NCBI RefSeq assembly: GCF_910591885.1 | Contig: NC_063269.1 | Span: 6,076,001 to 6,140,000 of the forward strand | Source: Bombus terrestris | Lineage: Eukaryota; Arthropoda; Insecta; Hymenoptera; Apidae | Length of the DNA stretch: 64,000 bases | Reading direction: 5' to 3' | Shown: piece by piece, positions 53,701-64,000 of the stretch | How the letters are laid out: every line of letters begins with the position of its first letter | How positions within the stretch are numbered: the first letter of the stretch is position 1 | Notes under the pieces: generated by a model | Told to the model about the DNA's origin: nothing | Seen by the model: the letters and a program-made list of their open reading frames with translations, nothing else | Database searches by the model: none | Position numbers and translations under genes: made by a program

Positions 53701-56700
53701 CACAGATTCGTACTTTGAATTCGTCGATGGCCTCTCTTAGATCCTCGTCCGAGTAGCCCTTCATGGCCTTGGTGGCCACCGGTCCCATGTAGTTATTAAC
53801 CACAGCAAACTCCATGAGCGACAGGAACACGAACACGCTGCACGAGGACATCCACACGTCGATGGCCTTCACGTAGGAGACCGGAGGCAGTGATTGCTGG
53901 GACTGCGTGTTCTGAGTCGCTGTAAATTACACACACGAAACGTTTCTCCGTCTGTCGGTGATAAAATTACATCGCAGTTTGCCATTTGTTTCGCAATTAT
54001 ACCGTCCCTTGCCTTCTATCTACTTTATCAAGTAATTCTGTATGAATGCAGTTACGTACGACGACGAAGTTATCGTAAGATTCGAATAGGAGTGCAACCA
54101 GCGAAGCAAGTTCTCTCTAAACGTGTTCGTTTAACCCTTTTGAAAACACATCTCCCATCCCTTTCAACCGACTCGTACAGTTCACAACCTGTCCAACGTA
54201 GACGATGCAGACTACTTCAGAAACCCGAACCTAAAACGCACAGTTCGTATCGCAAACTTGCAGCCAACGATTCTAAAGACATCTTGTTACCGCGGCCGTG
54301 GTGTTCGAAAACGCGTTCCACGTCCGTTTCCCCGCAGCCCATGTGCCCCGTGTCGTTTCAGCTCGAACGCGTACATCCCGTGTCGTTTGAAACGTCGCGA
54401 GCTTCAAAAGCTTCAAAGCTGGATTTAAAGCCACGGTTCGTTATCTCCGCGTGTATCCGTAACTAGGAAACGCGGATGAAAAGTCGATGTTAATACGGTT
54501 TGTGCGGTTTTATCGGTCTATGGGGGTGAAAAATGGTGGCGAAGACGGTGATGTGGATCGGTCGATCCGCACGCGGAAAGCAGTCGCAGGCGCGACGACC
54601 TCACCGAGGGTCAGCAGTGACGTCACTCCTAGAGTGACCCGGGCGGGAATCGCCTCGGGTTTGATCCAGAACGCGATCCAGGACATGACGACGATCAACG
54701 CGGACGGTATGTAAGTGTGGAACAGGTGATAGCCCAATCGACGGCGCAGATTGAACACGATCTGGATGCAGGTGAAGTTGCCGGTCGAGTACTCGATCGT
54801 GCAGTCGGTTGTGTAGTTGTTCGAGATGTCCAGCTGAGGAAGCTCGATCTCGGGGTTCACCACCAGCGGGTCCGTCATGTTCCAGATGAACACTAGGTCC
54901 TGGGTGGTGTGCGACACTGAAAGCACACGGTACTTGCAGCGGAATGCGATACGTTTGATTTTAAGGAAGCGCATCGAGTTTTCGTGTCAACGAGCAGAAG
55001 GGTGTTTTACTGTCACGCGTTATAATCCCTCGAGGGAGTTCACTGTGTATGGAAAGTTAACGCGTGGATAACGTTAATATAGAGAGGCAAAGTAACGCTT
55101 CTAAAGACGAAATTGGGTGTCTCGCGTCGTCAAGAAAGGAATTACGTTCTCAGGAGATTAAGAAGGTTTTCAAAAGGTTGGAGAGGATTAATTCTTAACT
55201 AAGATAACCACGGTTTGTTCAACTATGGAGCGCTGAGGTATTAGAGGGACGAACGCACTTCTATTTGTCTGATAGTATAGTCCAGATTAATGAGTCGGTG
55301 TTTCATTAATTGATGCGAGCTACGTGCCGCAGGATTGTGGGAAATTGCAATATACTTTGACGGGGACTAATCTAATCGGATGTTTCCTCGAGAAATGTAA
55401 ACGGTACGTACGACTTTCGATCATCATTGAGCAAATTTGAGTGTCGTGAGGATAGGACTCGAACTTCATCGCGCAAGAGAGGACGAGAGTCAATCTGTAG
55501 AAAAGAGAAGATATTGTTTTATTGAAGATAATTGGCAGACGATGATTTCGCTCGATCTTACTTCGACATGTAAAGCAGCGTCTTGTCGTGGTACAGCCAA
55601 AGATAGTGATTCGGTATGGACATCTCGTGGAAGGTGACCTTCTTCGCGTTTTTGAAGAAGCAATCGGGCCTCCAGATATTGTGCAGCCAGTCTACGTCCA
55701 ATATTCTGTACTCCTCCGACATATTCTCCGGAAGTCGTAGTCTAGAGTCCCGCCAGCTTTGCGCCAAAAATATATCCGCAACGTACGTCTAAAAGCAAAA
55801 TCCCATATCTATTCCTTCAGATACTACTCTCCAAAGTTGCGTATTTCTAAAATAATTCGTTCTCAGCAATTTTCCAACTGAGAATTTTTCATTTTATATC
55901 GATCTTAATTCGATAATTTTAATACGATCGTCGTTTTGTCCTTATTTCGGTCGTTTCTATTCAATGAACCTCGAAAAAAGAGGACTGAAAAAGAAGGTTG
56001 GTGAGAATTTAAACGCTAAATAAAACACGAGCATCCACACGCTCCGTGGCCCAATTTGCATACGTTTTAGCGACGATGCAGGAGAAAAAGGGCGCGCAAC
56101 CGCGGCGTTTCGAAAGGTGCGCAACGTCGCAGCCAGGCTGTCTCTTCAACCCGCACCGAGTCACCCCATTTACACGGTTTTCGCTTCTGTCCGAGGCGCG
56201 TGATACCGTACGCGAGCAGGCTTCCCCGACGTTGGTTAGGTCTTAATTAAACGTGAGTACCGTCGGCCTCTCTCGTCTGCGAAATTACCATCGATTCCTC
56301 GTTTATGGAGTCGAGGCTGAGCACCGTCACGTGAAAGTAGACGATTGTAGGCTGGCCCAGGAACTTCGGTGCCCTGTGTTTGTCGTACTGCTTCGGATTC
56401 AACGGCAGGATGTCCCTGAGTGACAAAGAGGCCTCCTTTCTGCCGTACTCCTCGAGGTCCGACTCCCTGGAAGAGAATAGAGAAGCGAGGAGAAACGAGA
56501 CTGGCAAGGGAAACCGGTGGAACTCTGTCGTTCGTTGCCTTGATCACGCTTTTTGTTTTTATCGTATTCTTGATACAAATTTGCGGCTCGCGAATGATTC
56601 TATCTGCTAGTCCATTTCGTTTAATATTTCCCATGTTTAATTTTACTCCCTTGGATTCCTTTGTCCTTGACTTTGCCGTTGCATTTTTTTCTCTTTTTAT

Positions 56701-59554
56701 CTCAAGCTATCAGATTATCTTATCTTTCGTTTAACCTTATTACGTTATCTTTTGCCTTTGATCGTTAACGGAGCTCCGTATTGATTTCGATACCGCTACT
56801 TGATCACAGGGGAATAACTCAATGGAGAATTTAAACTGAAACTCATCGTCTTGCAGAAAAAAAAAAAGAAAAGAAAATAAAGAAAGGGGAGGATGAACAA
56901 ATCTTACCATCTACTTGTACATTTATAGAATATGCTAATCGAGGCTATCTGTATTTTTTCGCGTTCGAACTTCCCTTCTGAATTGCCTCGGACAGCACGT
57001 ATTAGCTGTTTGTTTATGTATAGAATATGGTAATTGAGAAGGAAACGTAGCAACACGAGTTTCAGTGTCTCTCAACGTCTTCTCCCCCATTCTTCCTAGA
57101 TATCTTTCTTTCTCTCCGATGTCATCCTTCAACTTGTAATCTCGAAGCAATACACTTAACTTACGAATGGAAAGTTGAAAAGAGATTTTGATTGTTGCGA
57201 AGCTCGAAGCCATCGCCCCTTTCAGTTTCATCGATAATCGAGTTACGAATCTATCCTCTCGCAGCGGTATAACGATTCTCTATGACGGTAATAAATAAAA
57301 AAAATTGCAAGTGTCTTAGGTACACCGTTATAATTCCGAGCTCTTCAGCGATAACGCTACTGCATAAATTCACGGAACGCGATAGAAATCTTCTTGATGA
57401 AGGAAGATTGGTTGGAAATCCGAGAACGCCTCGTTAGCTCTCGATTTACGATACTCGACGGCAATTTCGATGAATTATTTCGTCATATTTTTCCAGCGCG
57501 AAAATATCGATGAAACGTCGATGGATCGAGCAGATCGAGGGCAAAGGAAGTCCACGAACGGTACGCGAACGGGACTCTAAAATATTGCCGAGATTCCGAT
57601 GAAACAGCAATATCGCAGAAGCCATAATAGGTCTTCGTGCTTGGCACACCTTTAGGTCCGGCCGAGATACGTTCGTGTGTTCCTTATATGCGGACATTTT
57701 AATATGCTAGTCTAGGAGCTCCGGATCCGGTTTCCCCGAGAATTTCCACTTTCGTTCGTGCAATTTACCCGCCCCCTTTTTCGTGATTTACATGGAGCTT
57801 GGTTTCGACGACCATGTCGTTCGATCTTAACCGAATTGCCAAGGAATACGACGCTGCCTTCTTGCGCTTCGACGACCCGATCTTTGATTTACGACTCGTC
57901 GTCCTTTACAAGCAGCGGAATTAACTTGCAATGGGTCGAGTTTTATAGGTTCGGAGGTTCAATAAATTGTCTTTCGATCGCGCAACTCGTCATCTCGAAT
58001 CAGCGCTACGACGGTTACTTAATCACCCTCTTTCATCGTTCGATCGTAATTTAATTGCTAAAGGTGTCTTAACTCTGCTGCGTTCTTTGTCTCGTTTCCG
58101 CGTCAATCGTAATTTCTTGTCTAAATTCTAAATTTCCCAAATTCGTGGAAAGGACGAAAGAATCGTCGCCGGCATTCGTAATTCCTCGTTTCAATTTCGC
58201 GCTAAAGCTTTTACGTAAATCTTGAATCCTCCGCTTATTGAAATTCGAGAGTTACGATGGGCTCGAACATCTCTGTAAAGTGGACCAGAGATTCTCGCGT
58301 GGACTTACGAGTCTCGGATAATCGAGAGAAAATTTATCATCGGGTGTATCGGTGGCGATTATCGAGTTGATAAACCGCGATAAATGTCGGTCCGCGGATC
58401 GACGTCCGTTTATCCGGGCGCGCGACTCCAGCGGTCTGGTGTCAAACGAGCCGTGGCGCCTTATAGCGCCGTGAAACCTGCCAAGCCGATAATCTACGAC
58501 AAGACTTTCAGGAATTTCCTTGCAATTTCTTCCGGAGCGACGTCGATCGCGCAACTCCGAGCCCGGATCACCAGAGAGGTTCTTTCGTTTCACCGACGTC
58601 TACCTATCAACGGCTTTTCTGTTTGTCGAGCAAACATTCGCCGATAGATGTTCGCGAAGATCGCAGCAGAACTCGCGACAAAAAGTGTTCGCGAAAGCTG
58701 TTCGTTGGAAGGGAGCGCGCGTTCGTAAAATTGGTTAAACGATTGGAAAGTGGAAAAAGCGTATGGAACGATGAGACATAAGATAGCGTGGTGTACAGAG
58801 ACATAGGAAAAGAGAAATGGGGAGAGAAATTGTTTGATGATGTCGATCATTTGATGCGTTACCTTGCGATCTTCGGAAAAAACCGGTACCCGCGTTTTCT
58901 CGCCGAAAGTCGAAAGGTACTCGACGATAGGCTATCGACTTTAATATGCCAGCCTTCGACCTCCGTGGAAAGTACCGGTTCGCATATTTCCTCGCTGAAA
59001 CTCGACACAGTGGCGGGTGATGCTGGGCCACCTTCTATCGTCGCTGTGTTTCGCAACGAGAACGAATTTACCGAGGAATCTTGCAATTCTTCTTTCACGC
59101 TTCTTTTTCCTTTCTTTTTTCTTTTGCCACCGTTACGTTAAAATTTCTTTCGAACAAAAACGAGAATCATCGTCGACGCGTGTCGAACTTAACGAGAATC
59201 GCGAATTTCCTTACGTTTCACGACGGTACGTTCGTTCTTTTTGCATGTAGGCCACGATATCGTCCTCGAGATCGCGTTTATTCAACGATCGAAAGAGAGC
59301 GTGCGTGAAAGAGAGATACAAGCACAACAGGAAAACAGAAGGTTCGAGAGATTTCCATCGATCGAACGAGTGGAAAGATCAATTGCACGAGAAATCTGTC
59401 CGCCTTCGATCCAACGCTAATCTCGAGCGTTCTGGTCCGATCGCGGCTTCTATAGCTTCCAAGTATGTTCGTCTACTCACGGAAAATGTAGGGCCGCCAT
59501 GTCAAAGAGCGTGTACAGGTAGCAGCATAGGATCACCAGAAAGTGTCTCGTCAT
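50574..59554 (-). CDS. HisCl1: Histamine-gated chloride channel HisCl1, complete coding sequence
   Basis: This gene encodes one subunit of a pentameric Cys-loop channel that opens a chloride pore when histamine binds; in flies such channels receive photoreceptor histamine. The CDS joins 59554-59481, 56466-56289, 55788-55562, 55494-55412, 54916-54605, 53919-53714 and 50750-50574, all with AG/GT borders and matching phases: 1257 nt, 418 residues plus TAG. Fly HisCl1 is similar in length, about 426 as I recall. Features in order are a hydrophobic signal peptide (1 to about 22), the extracellular domain with Cys-loop C167-C181 and second disulphide pair C226/C237, M1 about 251-271, PAR at 278-280 leading into M2, M3 about 311-333, a short intracellular loop, and M4 about 400-416. 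Sequons lie at N106, N200, N221 and N234. The paralogue ort/HisCl2 has a different M3-M4 loop and tail, so HisCl1 is preferred. Confidence 0.95.
50751..53713 (-). other. HisCl1 last intron (about 3 kb)
   Basis: GTACGA at 53713 and a cgacag acceptor at 50751 bound this intron. It holds a stem-loop at 51059-51105 and no recognised exon; a 110-codon antisense frame at 52854-53186 has no features. Confidence 0.8.
51059..51105. other. Stem-loop in the HisCl1 intron
   Basis: TGAGAATGTAA-type and TTACATTCTC-type arms (51069-51078 and 51088-51097) pair perfectly around a 9-nt loop, and AGCCG/CGGCT (51059-51063 and 51101-51105) extend the stem past a small internal loop. It is shorter than a usual pre-microRNA. 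Confidence 0.6.
53714..53919 (-). CDS. HisCl1: HisCl1 coding exon 6 (end of M2, M3, M3-M4 loop)
   Basis: The exon covers residues 292-360. It follows gtaatttacag and reads TQNTQSQQSLPPVSYVKAID, then the M3 segment SSCSVFVFLSLMEFAVVNN, then YMGPVATKAMKGYSDEDL and REAIDEFK. It ends at AAA before GTACGA, phase 0. Failure to splice here would add 14 codons and a stop at 53669-53671. Confidence 0.95.
53920..54604 (-). other. HisCl1 intron 5
   Basis: Bounded by GTGAGG and gtaatttacag. The + strand frame of 190 codons across it is opposite in direction, has no features and is taken as chance. Confidence 0.85.
54605..54916 (-). CDS. HisCl1: HisCl1 coding exon 5 (loop C, M1, start of M2)
   Basis: The exon covers residues 188-292. 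It follows gtgctttcag and reads SHTTQDLVFIWNMTDPLVV, ELPQLDISNNYTTDC, EYSTGNFTC, then LRRRLGYHLFHTYIPSAL, the M1 segment, WIKPEAIPARVTLGVTSLL and TL. C226 and C237 form the second disulphide pair seen in glycine, GluCl and HisCl receptors. PAR before M2 is the signature of anion selectivity. It ends one base into an alanine codon before GTGAGG. Confidence 0.96.
54917..55411 (-). other. HisCl1 intron 4
   Basis: Bounded by GTACGT and gtgctttcag. I see no further coding sequence. Confidence 0.85.
55412..55494 (-). CDS. HisCl1: HisCl1 coding exon 4 (Cys-loop)
   Basis: This 83-bp exon is too short to stand out as an open frame and was found by reading the reverse strand for the expected Cys-loop. 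It follows caatctgtag read as ctacag, completes the lysine codon of exon 3, and reads LTLVLS, CAMKFESYPHDTQIC and SMMIES, then ends one base into a leucine codon before GTACGT. The two cysteines are 14 positions apart (C167 and C181) with 13 residues between them, the defining spacing of Cys-loop receptors. Both neighbouring phases fit exactly. Confidence 0.95.
55562..55788 (-). CDS. HisCl1: HisCl1 coding exon 3 (ligand-binding domain core)
   Basis: This exon covers residues 85-160 in part. It follows ttttgcttttag, reads TYVADIFLAQSWRDSRLRLP, ENMSEEYRILDVDWL, then the WRPDCFFKNAK segment that is a hallmark of the family, and SIPNHYLWLYHDKTLLYMS. It ends two bases into a lysine codon before GTAAGA, phase 2. 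The sequence holds the sequon at N106. Loops contributing to the histamine site in the family fall in this exon and in exon 5. Confidence 0.95.
55789..56288 (-). other. HisCl1 intron 2
   Basis: Bounded by GTAATT and ttttgcttttag. The intron separating exons 3 and 4 (55495-55561) is only 67 bp, in contrast to this one. I see nothing else in it. Confidence 0.85.
56289..56466 (-). CDS. HisCl1: HisCl1 coding exon 2 (extracellular N-terminus)
   Basis: The exon covers residues 25-84. It follows ctattctcttccag and ends at ATG before GTAATT, phase 0. It starts ESDLEEYGRKEASLSL, which is the variable N-terminal part, and then enters the conserved ligand-binding fold with RDILPLNPKQYD, RAPKFLGQPT and VTVLSLDSINEESM. 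The latter segments agree almost residue for residue with fly HisCl1 as I remember it. Confidence 0.93.
56467..59480 (-). other. HisCl1 first visible intron (about 3 kb)
   Basis: Bounded by GTGAGT and ctcttccag. It has an A-rich run at 56855-56883 on the + strand and no recognised exon on either strand. Confidence 0.8.
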
Positions 59555-59556
59555 TC
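59481..59556 (-). CDS. HisCl1: HisCl1 exon 1 of the coding sequence (start and signal peptide)
   Basis: After a tttgtttcag acceptor the exon has only two untranslated bases, then ATG at 59554-59552. It encodes MTRHFLVILCCYLYTLF and DMAALHF, a basic start with a hydrophobic core as in a signal peptide. It ends CC before GTGAGT, phase 2, and the first base of the next exon completes a proline codon. The acceptor directly before the ATG shows that at least one non-coding leader exon lies upstream. The exact phase match with the next exon supports this start, though an earlier in-frame start in a leader exon is not excluded. Confidence 0.82.
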
Positions 59557-62500
59557 CTGAAACAAATATACGTGCGAAAGGATGTCAATGAAACAGGAAC
59601 ATCTGCGTTGGTTGGAAAAGAGCAGATCGTCGTAAAAGTGGCGATCAATGCCGGAAGAATGTAATTTCGAGGGGAAAAATTCGACGAAGCGGAACGAACG
59701 GCTAGCAGAAATGGGAAATTTTTAGTGATACCAAGTCCCATGATTCGACGAAGAAACCCTCGCGCCACGGGGTTCTATCGATGCCGCACAGGGGAATTTA
59801 GGTCGAGCTTTCAGGCTCGTTTCCCGACGTTGTTTAAACTTCGTCGTTCTCCTTTCGCGATGCTTCGCTAATAAGACGTTATTTCTAACTCTCTCGTCGA
59901 CAAATCAGGAAAAATCGAGAAAATTGTATTCCTTTACGATCGAGCGTCAAGTACGATCTCTCTTAACATTAATATCGAGCGAGAAATCACAGACGAGAGT
60001 TTATCGAATCGAATATCCGACCAGATACGAACGAAGCACCGTTCGGGAAGCATCGAATCACGAGGAAATTTCCCTTTGCGATACGTTTGCCATCGACCGA
60101 CGAGGAATTTGAATATGCTCTGGTTACCATCCGGAGAAGCTGGCTGGCGGCGCAATCGAAATGGAGATACCGAGTAAAGAATTGGTAGTTTCGGTTTGTG
60201 TCCTCGAAAACGTTAAAAGATCGAACGATCGATGAACGACACGAACTCACCGATCAGCTGTACATTCTACCGTGCCGATCCTCTTTAATCGAGCAGCTGG
60301 CGCACTCCGAATCCCTTCCTGACCACTCCAGAATTCCTTATCACGGTAGCACAGCCAGTTTATCAACCCACCAGCCACATCCGCCGGAAATTCCCTCGAA
60401 TATCCATCAAAGTCGATAAGCTAAACGTGCGTCGATCTGCGACGAACACTTGGATCCGCGAAGGATCATCGGAGGTTTGGATCGACGAAACCGATCGACC
60501 GATTCCAAACCTCGTGTGTGTGTGTCTCTCTCTTTCTCTCTCTCTGTCTTTCTGTATACTCGTGTTTGTTATAGTTGGTTCCTCTTTCTCCGTTCGACAA
60601 GCGGCTACGATGAAGAGGCTGGAAGGAAACAGTCGGTACACCGACAGGCCGAATGGGACGAGAAATATCACACTTGCACTAGCCGTGCAATTTCACCGGT
60701 GGCAGTTTCGGTGCACGATTCGTCGAGGAAACCCCAGCAAGGATCGGGGACACGGCGCGACTCTTATCGGCGAAGGGTTGATTCGCCACTCGGCCACTGG
60801 CCACTGGCGGGGCTTGCTGGTTCTGTAAACCACCCTGTCGGTCGCTGCCTCTAAGCCAATTTGCCTATCGACTAACTGATTAAGCCCTACTCTCTTTCAT
60901 CGTGGTAGACGTGGACGCTCTACTGGACCTACCTACCCTGTTCGACACTATGTGCCTCTCTATGTGTTGGTAGACGCGCACGTTCGTGCAGGGCCAGCCT
61001 CGTGTGCGTTCCGTCGAGAGTCTGTGCGAACGTGTTCCAGCACCAGATACGATTATACGCTAGAGCCACGATGCGGCTGATCCAGCCGCGTTTTCGTTCT
61101 ACTAGAATTCGCCCTTTTTTTCGAGAGCCGATGAACTTTTCAGATCTCCACTTCCCGTTTCGTTATTCGCAATCGGTAATTACGTAACGAGCGTAATACA
61201 GCGTCGTGGTGTGGCGGCTGGTGGCAATCGGAACAACGAGAATTCGGAGGTTTTTCGTCTTTTTTTCTTTTTTCTTAAGGAAATTTAATCGTCGGGTCGA
61301 CCAGTTCGATCGTCGCGATGTCGACCGTTTTTTGAAAATTTAGGATAGTTCGTGGTAACGGGATTGGCGTTAGATTTTAACTCAGCAGACAATCTCCATG
61401 TTAGGTAAACAAATCGATCGTGCCATAAATGCTGGAACGTGCTGATCAATGTATTCACCATTATGCCGGACGGTCCACCGCAAATGGAACGTCCGAGCTG
61501 CGCTCTAAAGGCACACAGAGATTCTATTTAAAGGCAGATGTTTAACAAGCTATTCAACATCCACGTTTCCCGTGTTGCTAATGGCAAAGAGAATAATCGG
61601 CTGCTCTATTTCAGGCGAACCGTGCTACATGGTAACAGTCGTTGAGTTCGCCACAGGCTCGCCTCCTTTGAGGTTGTAGCAAGACGTAGCCGAATCTCCC
61701 GGCGAATCGACTCCAGCAAACTCTCCGAGTCTCTTGACCCTGCGCGAGCTAATAAAATCTGCGCCGTATCTCCACGCTTCACGAACTTTCCATCAACTTT
61801 CGTAGGATACGCAAGACGTGTTTCCATCTTTCGTTTCGTGTGACTGGATCACCTTGCGCGCGCGTCAAACTTCGCTCGAAATTTCTATACACCGCGTCGT
61901 GTATGCTTGGTTAATCCTAAACTAGAGCGATTGTCTCTGATTCTATAGGCTTTCCAGAGCCTCCAGAAAGAAATAATTCCCGAGCTACCGGTTCCATCCC
62001 TCCGTAAAATCGATGACAGGTAACTCGATGCAGATTTCATCCCGTTTATTATTAATTAATTTAATTGCCATGTATCGCGATGCTTTATTTTTCAATGGAC
62101 GAATAAATGGATAGTCGAATTACCCGTGGCCTTATCCTGTCCCCGCCGCCGTAATAACTGGTTCATTTACTCTCACATCCAGTGAAACGCGCGTGTGTGC
62201 ACACATGCACGTTATTGGATATAAATATCCGTACGTGGCCAGTTATGGCACACACGCGACTGTATCGAGTGTACATGCGAGTATCGATACCCTTCTGGTC
62301 TAATGAGATTCACCGAAGGCGCAAGTACGAACGAAGAGGGTTTTCCGAGCGGATCCGATCGATCGACTCCAGAAACAGGATCCGGCGATTCTTCGATTAT
62401 TCCCGATTAATTACAGCTCTCTGTATCAAATTGATCCGGGTTGATCATCGAAGGTAAGTCGAAGGAGCGTTCAAACACCGGAAGGAAGAGTTTCTCAACG

Positions 62501-64000
62501 AGGATCGAGATCGAGCAGCTTTTACCGTCGGTGAAAGGGAACATAGATCAGACTGTAATTGCTCGTGAATAACGAGGATAATTCTTTGCCTCTGTTTAAG
62601 TTGTTCGACTCGTGCGGCGCGATCGATCGCCAAAAATAGTCGATAATCAAAATCCCAGTCGCTCGATTCTAACGTCGAATCCAATCTGTATTTTTAACTC
62701 GCCATCGAGGCGAGTTCGACGTCGTTGTCTGATCGCGCGTATTCACCACGGCTTTGTTTCGCTTTCGTCTGCTCTATTTGCCGCGGAGCGCTTCCGCGCC
62801 CCTTTCAGAGTAATTATAATGTACGCTGGTGCGAAACCAGCGTGAAAAATGCCGATGTATTTTGATAGAGAGGACTTTCTCTCGACCGAAGAATCTGGAC
62901 CGCGCCATTTACACGGCCGTTTCACTCGCAAACATCCTGATTAATCGTCCCTCCGATCGCTTCTTAACCATCCATCTTGAAAGTCACCACTTTCCTTTCA
63001 AGAAACGTTACCAGTCGACTCGTTATCGTTTTTCAGTATCGTCTCAAATTTATGTTTCAATTAGGCGTCGCGTATTCCTGGTTGCTGAATGTATACAAAA
63101 AAAAAAAAAAGAAAAAATAATGCATTACCCGGTAAGTAAGGGTGACGACAGGGTGGAAGAAAACCGCGGGTAGACGCGCTCTAACCCGCTAGAATCCAAT
63201 TATTCGACGAGCGAGTGTTTTGACAGTTCGCGCGGTTAAACGAGTGCAGGGTGGCAGCAGCCGATATTCGCAGGTTGAAATATACCTTTAAATCCTCTCT
63301 CCGCTCGGCGAGCAGCCGAGGGGTAAGTGGGGTTAAGCTGGCCTAGTCGTGAGGTCGCGTCAAATACAATCGTAAGAGGGATGTTACCGGGTTATACACG
63401 TACTGGGCGTTTTATAAATTCTACAACGCTTCAAACGAAATAAGTGAACGATCTGTCGTCGTAGCATTGGCTGGTGAAAGCATCGTGGAAAAAAACACAC
63501 GTGGGAACCATCTTTCGCGCGAATGGATCTCGAATACCGATCGTCTTCGAAAAACATCCTTGTTCTTTGACTTCCATGAATTCGACTGAATCGGGAGTCG
63601 CAGCTCGCGAATAAATTTCCTTTACGATGTCCGAATGGCGAACCTTGAACCGCGAGGAATTCGAAGAACGAAAAACGGAAGCTCCTCTTGAAAAAAAAAG
63701 AAACAAGAAAAAATCGTTCGATCGACTCATCGTGTTTTTCTGCGGTATTTTTAACGAAGGAATCCTTAGGTGTGGCACGGTTACAGATTTCATTCAGGCG
63801 TTCTACGGACCGATTCGCGTTTGCGTTTGCATTTGACCTATATGCGTTTGCGGTCTACGTTCGTGCACGCGTGGACGCACGTCCAAATTGGACGATCGAT
63901 CCGTGGCCGATGTGGATATCGATATCACAGCCTGGCCTGAACGTTTAATTTCACCGTGTCACTGTTTTCGCTGGAGTGTTTTGCCAAGGCACGATCGAGG
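59557..64000 (-). other. HisCl1 upstream region (leader exons and promoter expected)
   Basis: The start-codon exon begins right at an acceptor, so leader exon(s) and the promoter must lie to the right. A good donor, GATCG followed by GTGAGT, is read on the - strand at 60251/60250. No TATA box, Initiator or other promoter element could be assigned. Simple TG and TC repeats lie at 60509-60548, and a short 8-bp hairpin at 62823-62843. No other gene was recognised. Confidence 0.4.
60509..60548. repeat. TG then TC repeat
   Basis: GTGTGTGTGT is followed by CTCTCTCTTTCTCTCTCTC on the + strand, upstream of HisCl1. It is simple sequence. Confidence 0.85.

Noticed and set aside
53894..54466. 190-codon + strand open frame
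   Set aside because: It lies opposite HisCl1 intron 5 and exon 6 edge sequence and has no features of its own.
54510..54604. Extension of HisCl1 exon 5 past its donor
   Set aside because: The GTGAGG donor at 54604 and the exact phase fit to exon 6 show the in-frame extension is intron.
63926..63947. TATCACAGCC, which resembles the start of the miR-2 family
   Set aside because: Only the first bases match and no partner arm forms a hairpin nearby.

Overview
This window looks like nuclear DNA of a holometabolous insect, probably a hymenopteran and perhaps a bee. It has split genes with short, highly conserved coding exons, long introns, CpG-rich unique sequence, many simple repeats and no bacterial-style operons. 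The order assignment is an inference from texture. The two gene identifications come from the protein sequence itself.

Two neuronal ion-channel genes lie tail to tail. On the + strand, from the left edge to about 35.3 kb, is the 3' part of Shal, the Kv4 A-type voltage-gated potassium channel. Its membrane domain must lie to the left of the window. Visible are a common C-terminal exon (1913-2101), a second exon with a short and a read-through form (12567-12719 or 12567-12950), a terminal exon (27762-27872), and a further terminal-type exon (35112-35255). All junctions are phase 0, so they could yield three different C-termini.

On the - strand, 59554 down to 50574, is a complete coding sequence for a histamine-gated chloride channel that I recognise as HisCl1. 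Seven exons join with matching phases and GT/AG borders into 418 residues: signal peptide, Cys-loop extracellular domain, four membrane segments and the PAR motif before M2 typical of anion-selective channels. One of these exons (83 bp, carrying the Cys-loop) is too short to stand out as an open frame and was found by reading the reverse strand.

Between the two genes (35256-50573) I see no convincing gene. That stretch holds simple repeats, A-rich islands that resemble 3' UTR sequence, and a GC-rich patch open in several frames. The region right of 59556 should hold the HisCl1 promoter and leader exons; only a candidate leader donor is visible. No transposon, tRNA, rRNA or CRISPR was found.

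The most interesting items are: a Shal read-through isoform ending in a class I PDZ ligand (ETRV); a possible 71-nt pre-microRNA-like hairpin in a Shal intron (8100-8170); the extra Shal-phase terminal exon at 35.1 kb with a repeated and inverted GGACTACTTCCGG motif around it; and a tandem NAGNAG acceptor at 27.76 kb.
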